DNA of 48,302 nucleotides from an uncultured Pelagibacteraceae bacterium (lineage in GTDB: Bacteria > Pseudomonadota > Alphaproteobacteria > Pelagibacterales > Pelagibacteraceae): positions 1 to 48,302 of the forward strand of contig CABZJV010000006.1 of NCBI GenBank assembly GCA_902526115.1. Direction: 5' to 3'. A model generated the notes under the pieces. That model was not told where the DNA came from, did not search any database, and worked only from the letters and a program-made list of their open reading frames with translations. Position 1 is the first letter of the stretch. Every line of letters begins with the position of its first letter. Shown piece by piece: positions 33,252 through 42,700 of this stretch. Made by a program: the position numbers and the translations under genes.

Positions 33252-34361
33252 ATGAAAAAACTTTTAGGGATCGTGGTTCTGGTATTTTTGAACCTTAATA
33301 TAGCTCAAGCAAATCAAATTGCCGATCTATCAAATTCAAAATGGGAAATTTATAAATCTAAAGGAATAAAAAAAATATGGGTTGAGTTTCATAATGGTGG
33401 CAGCTGCACATGGTCATGGAAAGATTTATGGATGCTAAAGACATATGAAAATGAGTGTGAATGGACACAGGATAAGGACAAAGTAAGGTTTTCAATAAAT
33501 AATAATTTTACAAAATTTTATGGATCAGTGACTGATAATTCAATGAGAGGAACTTCAGATAGCAAGCAATATCCTACATCAAATTTTAATGCTACACCGA
33601 TTTACATAAATAAATATATAGCTCTAAAACCAAAGGAAATTGATCAACCTAAAAAAAAGAAACCTATAGCAAGTCCTGATGACGATAAAATTGTTCCAGC
33701 CGGTTCAGGTTCAGGGTTCTTTGTTTCAAAAGACGGACATGCAATAACAAATTATCATGTGATAGAAGGTTGTGACATTAATAAATTATCATTCAAGGGT
33801 TCACAAACAGAAGTCAAAGTTTTAGCAGTTGATAAAGTAAATGATATTGCAATATTAAAATCTAATGCAAAACCAGATGTAATATTTCCAGTCTCAAACG
33901 AAGATGTTTCATTACTAGAAGATGTAATCGTAGCAGGTTTTCCATTAGGTAAACAAATTAGTTCAGCAATTAAAACTCACAAAGGAGTTGTTACTGCATT
34001 AGCTGGAGCAGGGGATAACTACTCATTTTTTCAAACTGATGCAGCAATCAATCAAGGAAATAGTGGTGGACCTATAATCAATCAAAAAGGTAATGTGGTT
34101 GGTATTGCTGTTGCAACATGGGTTGAAGAAGGTGTTCAAGGAGTTCACTTTGGCATTAAATCATCAACGTTAAAAACTTTTGCTAGTGCAAATGGATTAA
34201 GCTTTGTTTCCCCAAATTACAGAGATCTTTCTAATAAAGATTTAGGAAAATTAATTACTAAAGGCACAGTTTACGTTGAGTGTCATATGACAGTTGCAAA
34301 GATTAAAAAGATGATTGCTCAAGCAGAAAACAGAAAAGCATTTTTCAAAGAACACAAATAG
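33252..34361 (+). CDS. secreted HtrA-like trypsin-fold serine protease (no PDZ domain)
   Basis: The 369-aa product has a Sec signal peptide (MKKLLGIVVLVFLNLNIAQA). Next is a region of about 110 residues not seen in usual Deg/HtrA proteins (WEIYKSKGIKKIWVEFHNGG, Trp-rich, two Cys). The protease domain spans about residues 148-312, with GSGFFVSKDGHAITNYHVIEG (His169), VNDIAILK (Asp198) and GNSGGPI (Ser271) of the catalytic triad. A short tail follows, and PDZ domains are absent. It should act in the periplasm. It lies between a broken and an intact tRNA-Thr, so is probably mobile-element cargo. Confidence 0.85.
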   Translation: MKKLLGIVVLVFLNLNIAQANQIADLSNSKWEIYKSKGIKKIWVEFHNGGSCTWSWKDLWMLKTYENECEWTQDKDKVRFSINNNFTKFYGSVTDNSMRGTSDSKQYPTSNFNATPIYINKYIALKPKEIDQPKKKKPIASPDDDKIVPAGSGSGFFVSKDGHAITNYHVIEGCDINKLSFKGSQTEVKVLAVDKVNDIAILKSNAKPDVIFPVSNEDVSLLEDVIVAGFPLGKQISSAIKTHKGVVTALAGAGDNYSFFQTDAAINQGNSGGPIINQKGNVVGIAVATWVEEGVQGVHFGIKSSTLKTFASANGLSFVSPNYRDLSNKDLGKLITKGTVYVECHMTVAKIKKMIAQAENRKAFFKEHK

Positions 34362-34374
34362 GACTACTTGACCA

Positions 34375-34402
34375 CGACACTAGTTCGACACACCCTCGAC
34401 AC
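34375..34402. repeat. CGACAC x3 at 11-bp spacing
   Basis: CGACAC starts at 34375, 34386 and 34397, exactly 11 bp apart, immediately after the protease stop and about 60 bp from the intact tRNA-Thr 3' end. The regular helical phase favours cooperative protein binding, as at integrase arm sites, over chance. Confidence 0.75.
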
Positions 34403-34459
34403 AATAGTTAAAAGTTTTTAAATTTAGCAAAAATAATTAATGTTGGATTTATTGAGTAA

Positions 34460-34535
34460 TGGTGCCCCCGCACGGATTCGAACCGCGGACCTATTGATTA
34501 CAAATCAATTGCTCTACCAACTGAGCTACAAGGGC
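34460..34535 (-). tRNA. tRNA-Thr (anticodon TGT)
   Basis: On the minus strand the acceptor GCCCTTG/CGGGGGC (with two G-U pairs), D arm GCTCAGTTGGTAGAGC, anticodon loop TTTGTAA (anticodon TGT), T arm with GGTTCGAATCC-type sequence and encoded CCA at the low-coordinate end. A 47-nt copy of its 3' half lies 1350 bp away. Confidence 0.95.
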
Positions 34536-34543
34536 ATGCGCAA

Positions 34544-34572
34544 TAATTATTAACTATTTAATAAATAATCAA
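34544..34572 (-). promoter_or_regulatory. candidate promoter of tRNA-Thr
   Basis: On the minus strand TTGATT (34572-34567), a 17-bp spacer and TAATTA (34549-34544) sit just upstream of the tRNA and overlap the last bases of rlmB. Read-through from rlmB is an alternative. Confidence 0.45.
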
Positions 34573-35312
34573 CTCTTTTTTTTGATATAGCTTAAATGAT
34601 GAAATACTATTGAGGCACTATTGGATATATTTAAACTTTCTATCTTCTCATTAATATTAATTTTAACAAAAAAGTCAGCATATTTACCAGTATGTTGCCT
34701 CATACCAAAACCTTCAGATCCAAACAATAAAATATTATTTCCTTCCCATTTAATATCTGTAAAATCTTTTTCACCTCTAGCATCAAAACCATAAACCCAA
34801 AAATTTTTTTCTTTTAAATTTTTTAGTGTCGAGTTTATGTTAGAAACTTCAAAAATATTTATATGCTCCATACATCCACTAGCAGATTTGTACATTAGTT
34901 TACTATCTCTTGGAAAATGTCGTTCTTTTATAATCAAACCATCTATTTCAAAGGAAGCAGCACTTCTAATTAAAGAACCAATATTTCTAGGGTCTGTCAC
35001 CCCATCTAAACAAATAAATGTTAGATTAATTTTGTCTTTTATAAATTGTTTTAGATCGGGTTGATTTAAATGTTCTAGTTCTGCAACATAACCATTATGC
35101 ATTAACAGATCTTTAGATGAATATTTATCTAATTCTTTTTTTGATTTAAAATAAACTTTAACATCTTCTAAAAGATTTTTATCTTGATTTTTTCTGTGAA
35201 TATTTTTTTTGGCTTCCTCAGTCAAAAAAACTCTTAAAACCTTTCTTCGAGGGTTTCTTAGAGCTTCAATAACTGCATGTTGACCAACTATAAAAAAAGA
35301 TGGTTTATTCAT
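34569..35312 (-). CDS. rlmB: 23S rRNA (guanosine-2'-O-)-methyltransferase RlmB-like (TrmH family)
   Basis: A SPOUT methyltransferase acting on a 23S rRNA guanosine. The N-terminal substrate-binding region starts FFIVGQHAVIEALRNPRRK (typical of RlmB). The C-terminal knot carries DGVTDPRNIGSLIRSAASF (motif 1), LLFGSEGFGMRQ (motif 2) and LNISNSASIVFHHL (motif 3). The total length of 247 aa fits. It is transcribed away from tRNA-Tyr, with about 130 bp between. Confidence 0.9.
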   Translation of the reverse strand: MNKPSFFIVGQHAVIEALRNPRRKVLRVFLTEEAKKNIHRKNQDKNLLEDVKVYFKSKKELDKYSSKDLLMHNGYVAELEHLNQPDLKQFIKDKINLTFICLDGVTDPRNIGSLIRSAASFEIDGLIIKERHFPRDSKLMYKSASGCMEHINIFEVSNINSTLKNLKEKNFWVYGFDARGEKDFTDIKWEGNNILLFGSEGFGMRQHTGKYADFFVKININEKIESLNISNSASIVFHHLSYIKKKS

Positions 35313-35366
35313 AAATTATCAACAGTTTTACACATTTTTTTGAATATTTGCCTAATAAATCACGTG

Positions 35367-35394
35367 TTGCATTTGCAAGAATAAAATATATAAA
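35367..35394 (+). promoter_or_regulatory. promoter for tRNA-Tyr, tRNA-Gly and tuf
   Basis: TTGCAT (35367-35372), a 16-bp spacer and TATAAA (35389-35394) precede tRNA-Tyr by about 48 bp. The -35 is part of TTGCA TT TGCAA. Tyr and Gly tRNAs and tuf follow without an apparent terminator, so one transcript is likely. Confidence 0.6.
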
Positions 35395-35441
35395 ACGCAT
35401 GTTGTTTAAAGCTTTATTGAACAGAGGACACTTTCCTAAAA

Positions 35442-35527
35442 GGAGGGGTTCCAGAGCGGTCAAATGGGGCGGGCTGTAAACCCGTTGACTTCGGTCTTCG
35501 AAAGTTCGAATCTTTCCCCCTCCACCA
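35442..35527 (+). tRNA. tRNA-Tyr (anticodon GTA)
   Basis: Acceptor GGAGGGG/CCCCTCC, anticodon in the loop CTGTAAA (GTA), a long variable arm and encoded ACCA. The tRNA-Tyr, tRNA-Gly, tuf order resembles the classical bacterial tufB cluster. Confidence 0.95.
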
Positions 35528-35573
35528 TTCAGTAGAATTTTAAATGGCAATGGAGTGTTACTCTTGGGGTTGT

Positions 35574-35647
35574 GCGGGTGTAGTTCAATGGTAGAACGCT
35601 AGCCTTCCAAGCTGGATGTAAGGGTTCGATTCCCTTTACCCGCTCCA
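35574..35647 (+). tRNA. tRNA-Gly (anticodon TCC)
   Basis: Acceptor GCGGGTG/TACCCGC, D arm with GTTCAATGGTAGAAC, loop CTTCCAA (anticodon TCC), T arm with GGTTCGATTCC and encoded CCA. It lies 46 bp before the tuf start. Confidence 0.95.
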
Positions 35648-35692
35648 AGAAAAAATTAGTAATGAAACAAATAAAACTGAGGTAAAAAAGTA

Positions 35693-36883
35693 ATGTCGAA
35701 AGAAAAATTTGTAAGAAATAAACCCCACTGTAACATTGGGACTATTGGTCATGTCGACCATGGTAAAACAACTCTTACTGCTGCAATCACAAATGTGTTA
35801 GCACAAGCAGGTGGTGGAACTGCGGTTGCTTATGATCAAATTGATAAAGCGCCAGAGGAAAAAGAAAGAGGAATAACAATTTCAACTGCTCACGTTGAGT
35901 ATGAAACTGAAAAGAGACACTATGCTCACGTAGATTGTCCAGGCCACGCCGATTATGTAAAAAACATGATTACTGGTGCTGCACAAATGGACGGAGCAAT
36001 TTTAGTTGTAAATGCAGCAGACGGTCCAATGCCACAAACAAGAGAGCATATTCTTTTAGGTAGACAAGTCGGCATACCAGCAATTGTTGTTTATTTAAAT
36101 AAAGTTGATCAAGTTGATGATAAAGAAATGATCGAACTTGTAGAAGAAGAAATTAAAGAGCTTTTAACATCATATAAGTACCCTGGTGATAAAACACCAA
36201 TAGTAAAAGGTTCTGCTTTAGCAGCTGTTGAGGGAAGAGATGATGAAATTGGAAAAAACTCAATTTTAGAATTAATGAAAGCTGTTGATGAGCATATTCC
36301 GCAACCAACTAGGGAGGTAGATAAACCTTTTTTGATGCCTGTTGAGGACGTTTTTTCAATTTCTGGTAGGGGAACAGTTGCAACTGGTAGAGTTGAGTCA
36401 GGAATGATTAAAACTGGTGAGGAAGTTGAAATTGTTGGTATTAGAGAAACAAAAAAATCGGTTTGTACTGGTGTTGAAATGTTCAGAAAGCTCTTAGACT
36501 CTGGTGAAGCTGGTGATAATGTAGGAATATTGTTGAGAGGTATTGAAAGAACTGATATTGAAAGAGGTCAAGTTCTTTGTAAACCAGGATCAATTACTCC
36601 ACATACTAAATTTGAAGCTCAAGCGTATGTACTTAAAAAGGATGAAGGCGGAAGACACACTCCTTTCTTTACTAAATACAGACCACAGTTTTATTTTAGG
36701 ACAACAGACGTAACAGGTGAAGTAGAATTACCAGCTGGAACTGAAATGGTTATGCCAGGTGATGATGCTAAATTTACTGTAAAATTAATCACACCAATTG
36801 CGATGGCAGAAAAATTGAACTTTGCTATTCGAGAAGGTGGAAGAACTGTTGGAGCAGGAGTAGTAACTAAAATTATAGAGTAA
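35693..36883 (+). CDS. tuf: translation elongation factor Tu
   Basis: A GTPase delivering aminoacyl-tRNA to the ribosome. P-loop GHVDHGKT is at residues 19-26, the switch I area has the [11 protein letters not shown] sequence, switch II is [12 protein letters not shown], and the base-recognition motif NKVD is near residue 136. Domains 2 and 3 follow, including [19 protein letters not shown] and the end AGVVTKIIE. Its 396 aa match the family. It is flanked by tRNA-Gly upstream and tRNA-Trp 10 bp downstream. Confidence 0.98.
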   Translation: MSKEKFVRNKPHCNIGTIGHVDHGKTTLTAAITNVLAQAGGGTAVAYDQIDKAPEEKERGITISTAHVEYETEKRHYAHVDCPGHADYVKNMITGAAQMDGAILVVNAADGPMPQTREHILLGRQVGIPAIVVYLNKVDQVDDKEMIELVEEEIKELLTSYKYPGDKTPIVKGSALAAVEGRDDEIGKNSILELMKAVDEHIPQPTREVDKPFLMPVEDVFSISGRGTVATGRVESGMIKTGEEVEIVGIRETKKSVCTGVEMFRKLLDSGEAGDNVGILLRGIERTDIERGQVLCKPGSITPHTKFEAQAYVLKKDEGGRHTPFFTKYRPQFYFRTTDVTGEVELPAGTEMVMPGDDAKFTVKLITPIAMAEKLNFAIREGGRTVGAGVVTKIIE

Positions 36884-36893
36884 CTCTATAAAT

Positions 36894-36969
36894 AGGAGTG
36901 TAGCTCAATTGGTAGAGCGCCGGTCTCCAAAACCGGAGGCTGAGGGTTCGAGTCCCTCCGCTCCTGCCA
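36894..36969 (+). tRNA. tRNA-Trp (anticodon CCA)
   Basis: Acceptor AGGAGTG/CGCTCCT, D arm GCTCAATTGGTAGAGC, anticodon stem CCGGT/ACCGG with loop CTCCAAA (CCA), T arm with GGTTCGAGTCC and encoded CCA. It sits between tuf and secE, as in many bacteria. Confidence 0.96.
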
Positions 36970-36986
36970 ATTAGAGCCAAGAAAGT

Positions 36987-37178
36987 ATGAGAAACCCGAT
37001 TAAATTTATTCAAGAAGTCAAACAAGAAGCTTTCAAGGTTACTTGGCCAACTTGGAAAGAGACTTTACAAGGAGCCTTGATGGTTTTTGCGATGGCAGTT
37101 GTAATGTCTTTGTTTTTTCTGCTTTTAGATCAGGGTTTAAAGTTTTTCTTAGAAATTTTACTTAAGGTTAGTATTTAA
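36987..37178 (+). CDS. secE: preprotein translocase subunit SecE
   Basis: A 63-aa short-form SecE with one membrane helix. The amphipathic FIQEVKQEAFKVTWPTWKET motif before the helix (GALMVFAMAVVMSLFFLLLDQGL) is the conserved cytoplasmic piece that clamps SecY. It shares one base with nusG. Confidence 0.94.
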   Translation: MRNPIKFIQEVKQEAFKVTWPTWKETLQGALMVFAMAVVMSLFFLLLDQGLKFFLEILLKVSI

Positions 37179-37708
37179 TGAAAAATTGGTACATTGTTCA
37201 ATCTCATTCTAGCTTTGAAAATAAAGTTGCTTCTTTAATTAAAGAGGAAGCAGATAAAGCCAAAATTAGCGAAAAGTTTGAAGAAATTGTTGTCCCGACA
37301 CATGATGTTACTGAAGTAAAAAGAGGAAAAAGAATTCAAAGAAAAAAGAAATATTTCCCTGGGTATGTACTAATTAAGAGTGAGATGGATAACAATATTT
37401 ATCATATGATAAAGAACATTAAAAGAGTGAGTGGTTTTCTTGGTTCCAAAGGCATTCCTGTGCCAGTTTCTGATAAAGAAGTTGAAAAAATTTTGGGTCA
37501 AATAAAAGATGGTGTAGCTCAGCCAAAATCTGGTATAGAGTACAGCGTTGGTGAAAAAGTTCAAGTTGTTGATGGACCTTTTGCTTCATTCAGTGGAATG
37601 ATTGAAGAAATAGATGAAGAAAAGTCTAGACTTAAAGTGTCAGTATCAATATTTGGACGTCCAACACCAGTAGATTTAGAATACAATCAAGTTGAGAAAG
37701 CAAGTTAA
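37178..37708 (+). CDS. nusG: transcription termination/antitermination factor NusG
   Basis: The 176-aa protein binds RNA polymerase and links it to Rho or the ribosome. The N-terminal NGN domain includes [15 protein letters not shown] and [16 protein letters not shown]. The C-terminal KOW domain has [30 protein letters not shown]. It overlaps its neighbours by one base on each side. Confidence 0.97.
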   Translation: MKNWYIVQSHSSFENKVASLIKEEADKAKISEKFEEIVVPTHDVTEVKRGKRIQRKKKYFPGYVLIKSEMDNNIYHMIKNIKRVSGFLGSKGIPVPVSDKEVEKILGQIKDGVAQPKSGIEYSVGEKVQVVDGPFASFSGMIEEIDEEKSRLKVSVSIFGRPTPVDLEYNQVEKAS

Positions 37709-38133
37709 TGGCAAAAGAAGTTAGTGGATTTATAAAATTACAAATTAAAGGTGGTCAAGCTAATCCAGCACCTCCTGTAGGACCTGCATTAGGTCAAAGA
37801 GGAGTTAATATCATGGAGTTTTGTAAAGCTTTTAATGATAAGACAAAATCAATGGCAGGCAAACCTGTTCCTGTTGAAATTACAGTATATAAAGATAAAA
37901 AATTTGACTTTAAGATTAAATCACCTCCTGCGTCATACTATATTAAAGAAGCAGTTAAACTCAAAGGTGGATCCAAAGAACCTGGAAGAAATATTGTAGC
38001 ATCAATTTCTAAAAAACAACTAGAGGATATTGCTAAAGAAAAAATGAATGATTTAAACGCTCATGACATTAATGAGGCAGTAAAAATTATTGCAGGATCT
38101 GCAAGATCTATGGGTATAGAGGTAAAAGAATAA
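37708..38133 (+). CDS. rplK: 50S ribosomal protein L11
   Basis: Binds the GTPase-associated centre of 23S rRNA. The N-terminal domain [34 protein letters not shown] and C-terminal RNA-binding part ([28 protein letters not shown]) are canonical; 141 aa is the normal length. Starts within the nusG stop (TAATG). Confidence 0.98.
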   Translation: MAKEVSGFIKLQIKGGQANPAPPVGPALGQRGVNIMEFCKAFNDKTKSMAGKPVPVEITVYKDKKFDFKIKSPPASYYIKEAVKLKGGSKEPGRNIVASISKKQLEDIAKEKMNDLNAHDINEAVKIIAGSARSMGIEVKE

Positions 38134-38822
38134 TGTCTTCTAAAAGATTTAAAAAGTTACCACAAAAAACTAAGAATCTTGGTGTAGAATTTTTTGAAAA
38201 ACTGTTACCACAACTTAAAAAAAATTGTACGACAAAGTTCGATGAGTCTTTAGATTTAAGTTTTCAAATAAATAATAAACAAAAAAAAAGCGAACTTAAT
38301 ATTAGAACAGTAGTTAATTTACCAGGAGGAACAGGTAAAAAAGTAAAGGTTGCTGTTATTTGTGAAGACAATAAAGTTCAAGAAGCTAAAGATGCAGGAG
38401 CAGATATTGTAGGTAGTGATGAATTTATTGAAAAAATTAAAGGTGGAGCATTAAATTTCGAGAAATTAATATGCACACCTGGAATGATGGTTAAGCTTTC
38501 AAAATTAGGAAAAGTTTTAGGACCAAAGGGTTTAATGCCAAATCCGAAACTTGGTACTGTCTCTGATAATATTAAAAACGCTGTAACAAATGCAAAATCA
38601 GGTCAGGTTGAAATTAGGAATGATAAAGATGGTAATATTGGTGTAAGCATTGGTAAGAAGTCTTTCAGCGATGATCAATTAATAAAAAATTATAATGCTA
38701 TTTTAGAAACTTTAGAAAAAGAAAAATCAAATAATACTTTAAAGGGAGACCTGATTAAAAATGTTTTTGCCACTTCCACTATGGGTGTTTCTTACAAAGT
38801 TAAATTAGGTAAGTCGATATAG
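38133..38822 (+). CDS. rplA: 50S ribosomal protein L1
   Basis: L1 forms the mobile stalk at the ribosomal E site. The blocks RTVVNLPGGTGKKVKVAV, the KLICTPGMMVKLSKLGKVLG segment, GPKGLMPNPKLGTV and TMGVSYKV are diagnostic, and the 229 aa length fits. In other bacteria L1 represses the rplK-rplA mRNA; no L1 target structure can be confirmed here because the gene overlaps rplK by one base. Confidence 0.98.
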   Translation: MSSKRFKKLPQKTKNLGVEFFEKLLPQLKKNCTTKFDESLDLSFQINNKQKKSELNIRTVVNLPGGTGKKVKVAVICEDNKVQEAKDAGADIVGSDEFIEKIKGGALNFEKLICTPGMMVKLSKLGKVLGPKGLMPNPKLGTVSDNIKNAVTNAKSGQVEIRNDKDGNIGVSIGKKSFSDDQLIKNYNAILETLEKEKSNNTLKGDLIKNVFATSTMGVSYKVKLGKSI

Positions 38823-38824
38823 TT

Positions 38825-39346
38825 ATGATGAATAAAGAACAAAAGAAAAATTATATTGAGGAAATGACTTCAAAATTTGAGAACAGTAAAGCTGTAATGG
38901 TTACTCACTATCAAGGTTTAACGATGTCTCAGTTAGATGATTTGAGATCAAAAATGAGAGAGCATGGAATTGTTTTTAAAATCACTAAAAATAAAATTAC
39001 AAAGTTGGCGTTAGAAAAAACTAAATGTAAAGATTTGACTAATTTATTTACTGGCCCAACAGCGGTTGCTTTTAGTGAAGATGCAATTATGTCTGCAAGG
39101 ATTCTCTCAAAATTTGCAAAAGATCACGAAAATTTAAAGTTAATTGGTGGCATAATGGATAATGAAGTCTTAGATCAGGCTGGAGTCCAAAATGTAGCAA
39201 GTTTACCGACATTAGACGAAGCAAGAGCTAATATTGTGGGCATTTTAAACGCACCTGCATCTAAATTAATTAGCATTTTACTTGCACATTCGGAAAAAAT
39301 GAGTAGTTTGACCGCAGAAAATTCTGAAACACAACCCAAAGAGTAA
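38825..39346 (+). CDS. rplJ: 50S ribosomal protein L10
   Basis: L10 anchors L7/L12 dimers to the ribosomal stalk. The N-terminal [24 protein letters not shown], middle [14 protein letters not shown] and GPTAVAF, and the C-terminal helix for L12 binding ([21 protein letters not shown]) fit the family. Two ATGs start the frame (38825 and 38828); either is plausible. The gap to rplA is only 2 nt, so the usual long L10 leader is absent here. Confidence 0.97.
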   Translation: MMNKEQKKNYIEEMTSKFENSKAVMVTHYQGLTMSQLDDLRSKMREHGIVFKITKNKITKLALEKTKCKDLTNLFTGPTAVAFSEDAIMSARILSKFAKDHENLKLIGGIMDNEVLDQAGVQNVASLPTLDEARANIVGILNAPASKLISILLAHSEKMSSLTAENSETQPKE

Positions 39347-39351
39347 TTAAT

Positions 39352-39717
39352 ATGCCTGACCTTAATAAAATTATTGAAGACCTTTCAAGTTTAACTGTCG
39401 CTGAGGCAGCTGAACTTTCAAAACAATTAGAAGAAAAATGGGGTGTAACTCCAATGGCCGCAGCAGCTCCAGCAGCAGCAGGGGGTGCAGCACCGGCAGA
39501 AGAAAAAGATGATTTCACTATCATGCTAGTTGCTGCAGGTGATAAAAAAATTAATGTCATTAAAGAAGTAAGAGCAGCTACTTCTTTAGGATTAAAAGAA
39601 GCTAAAGATTTAGTAGAGGGAGCACCTAAAGAAGTTAAATCAGGTGTTAACAAAAAAGAAGCTGAAGAGATCAAAGCTAAGTTAGAAGCTGCAGGCGCTA
39701 AAGTAGAACTTAAATAA
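39352..39717 (+). CDS. rplL: 50S ribosomal protein L7/L12
   Basis: It forms the stalk dimers that recruit translation factors. An N-terminal dimerisation helix ([26 protein letters not shown]), Ala-rich hinge ([16 protein letters not shown]) and C-terminal factor-binding domain ([28 protein letters not shown]) are in the normal order; 121 aa. Confidence 0.98.
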   Translation: MPDLNKIIEDLSSLTVAEAAELSKQLEEKWGVTPMAAAAPAAAGGAAPAEEKDDFTIMLVAAGDKKINVIKEVRAATSLGLKEAKDLVEGAPKEVKSGVNKKEAEEIKAKLEAAGAKVELK

Positions 39718-39736
39718 ATTAATAAGAAAGAATTCA

Positions 39737-39762
39737 AATACTGATTATTTTTAGTCAGTATT
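39737..39762 (+). terminator. stem-loop in the rplL-rpoB gap (attenuator/processing site candidate)
   Basis: AATACTGA (39737-39744) and TCAGTATT (39755-39762) are perfect reverse complements around a 10-nt A/T-rich loop. No long T-run follows, so full termination is unlikely. In E. coli the equivalent gap holds an attenuator and an RNase III site that lower rpoBC relative to ribosomal proteins; a similar role here is inference. Confidence 0.5.
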
Positions 39763-39773
39763 AATAAACATAA

Positions 39774-42700
39774 ATGCAATTATCTTTTACTGAGAAGAAA
39801 AATATTAGAAAGAGTTTTGGAAAACTAAAAGAAAGTTTATCAATACCAAATCTAATAGAAGTTCAAAAAAATTCATACAAAGAACTAACAGAATTTAATT
39901 CTGAGGCAGCTGAATTGACTAAAGGTTTTGATAGAGTTTTTAAAAGTATATTTCCTATTGAAGATCTAAATGATAAGGCAACTTTAGAATATGTTTCTTA
40001 TCGATTAGAAAAACCAAAATTTGATGTTGATGAATGTATTACACGAGGGTTAACATACTCTTCTGCACTAAAATGCACCTTAAGATTAGTTGTTTACGAA
40101 ATAGATCAAGACAATAATACAAAAGATATTTTATCTGCCAAGGAACAAGAGGTTTACATGGGTGAAGTTCCAATGATGACAAATAGTGGAACATTTATCA
40201 CTAATGGAGTTCAACGTGTTGTTGTTAACCAAATGCACAGAAGTCCAGGTGTTTTTTTTGATCATGATAAAGGCAAAACACATGCTAGTGGAAAGCTTTT
40301 ATTTAACTGTAGAGTAATACCAAATAGAGGATCTTGGTTAGACTTTGAATATGATGTTAAAGATTTTTTATATTTTAAAATAGATAGAAAAAAGAAGATT
40401 TTTGCATCGACTTTACTTTTAGCTCTTGGTTATACTAAAGCTGAGATCGCTGATGAGTTTTATGAAAGTGAATTATATACATTTGATTCAAAATCTGAAA
40501 AATGGAAAACAAAATTTAATCCCGAAAATTATAAAACTAAAAATTTTTCTGAAGAAGTGATTGATGCAAAAACTGGAGAAGTTGTAATAAAATTAGGGGA
40601 AAAAATTAATTTTTTAAATGCAAAAAAATTAGCAAATGATGGGCTTAAGGACATTTTAGTTTCAAGAGAGTCTCTATTTGGTAAAATTTTACACAGGGAC
40701 ATAAAAGTAAATGAAGAGGATGAAGGTACATTTAAAATTGGAACTGAATTAAATGATACAATAATCCAACAATTTTTAGACGCAAACATTCATTCAATAC
40801 AGATTTCAGTTACCAACTCGATTAATAAAGGTCCTTATTTATTATCTACAATTTTGAATGATAAAAATAATTCTAAAGACGAAGCAATAACCGAGGTGTA
40901 TAAAATGTTAAGACCTGGAGAACCACCAACAATAGAAATAGCTACACAAATATTTAATAATCTATTTTTCAGCTCGGATAGATATGACCTTTCTGATGTT
41001 GGAAGAGTTAAAATGAATTCTAGATTAAACCAGGAATGTTCAGATAAAATCACGATACTAAGAAATGATGACATTATTGCAATTGTTCATAAAATGTTAG
41101 ACTTAAGAGATGGTAAAGATGACGTTGATGATATCGATCACTTAGGAAATAGAAGAGTTCGTTCTGTAGGCGAGTTGGTTGAAAACCAAGCTCGTATAGG
41201 TGTCTACAGAATGGAAAGAGCAATCAAGGAGAAGATGACTACTTTAGATGTAGAGTCTGCTATGCCACAGGATTTAATTAACGCAAAACCATTAACTGTT
41301 TCCTTGAAAGATTTTTTTGCAAGTTCCCAACTCTCACAGTTTATGGATCAAACAAATCCACTTTCTGAAATAACTCACAAAAGAAGAGTATCAGCATTAG
41401 GTCCTGGTGGTTTAACAAGAGAAAGAGCTGGATTTGAAGTTCGTGACGTTCACCCAACTCATTACGGCAGAATCTGTCCGATTGAAACACCAGAAGGACC
41501 TAATATTGGATTGATTAACAGCTTATCAACCTATGCAAAAATTAATAAATATGGTTTTATTGAAAGTCCATATAAAAAAGTCAAAGATGGAGTAGTTCAA
41601 GATAAAGTAGAATATCTTTCAGCTATGGAAGAAACTAAATATACCATTGCACAAGCTAATACAAAACTTGATAAAAATGGAAAAATAATTGAAGACCTTG
41701 TTTCGTGTAGACAAAATTTAAATTTTCTTTTATCAAAACCGGAAATAATTGATTATATTGATGTGTCACCTAAACAACTTGTTTCAGTTGCAGCATCACT
41801 GATTCCATTTTTAGAAAATGATGATGCTAATAGAGCTCTCATGGGTTCAAATATGATGAGACAGGCTGTTCCATTATTAAAACCTGAATCACCACTTGTT
41901 GGCACTGGTATAGAAAGTGACGTTGCCTTAGACTCCGGTGTAACAATTGTTGCAAAAAGAGATGGAGTTGTTGATAAAATTGACGGAAAGAGAATTGTTA
42001 TTAAAGTAACCGAAGAAACTGATTTTAGCGAGTCTGGAGTTGATATTTATAATCTACAAAAATTTAAAAGATCAAATCAAAATACTTGTATTAATCAAAG
42101 ACCACTAGTTAGAGTTGGAGACAAAGTAAAATCTGGAGATATAATTGCAGACGGGCCTTCAACTAAATTAGGTGAACTAGCATTAGGAAAAAATGTGACA
42201 GTAGCTTTTATGCCTTGGCAAGGATATAATTTTGAGGACTCAATTTTAATTTCAGAAAGATGTGTAACTGATGATGTATTTACGTCTGTTCATATTGAAG
42301 AATATGAAATTATGGCAAGAGATACTAAACTTGGTGAAGAAGAGATTACAAGAGATATTCCAAACGTTAATGAAGAAGCATTAAAAAACCTTGATGAGTC
42401 CGGTGTAGTTTATATTGGTGCTGAGGTAAATGCAGGAGATATTCTGGTCGGAAAAGTAACTCCAAAAGGTGATTCTGCATCAGGTCCTGAAGAAAAATTA
42501 TTGAGATCAATATTTGGTGAAAAAGCTATAGATGTTACCGATACATCGTTAAGGATGTCTAGAGGAAGCAGTGGAACAGTTGTAGATGTTAGAGTTTTTA
42601 ACAGACACGGTATTGAAAAAGATGAGAGATCAATTACCATTGAAAGAGCTGAAATTGATGAAGTTCAGCAAGATAAAATAGTTGAAGAAGAAATTTTAGA

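Noticed and set aside
30540-34540. Insertion sequence or full prophage
   Set aside because: No transposase, integrase, structural phage gene or terminal inverted repeats of IS type are present; only tRNA scars, phased repeats and cargo-like genes are visible.
35305-35550. 81-codon minus-strand open frame over the tRNA-Tyr gene
   Set aside because: It lies antisense to tRNA-Tyr and overlaps the rlmB start and the tRNA promoter. Part of its sequence is just the reverse complement of the tRNA, and no family is recognised.
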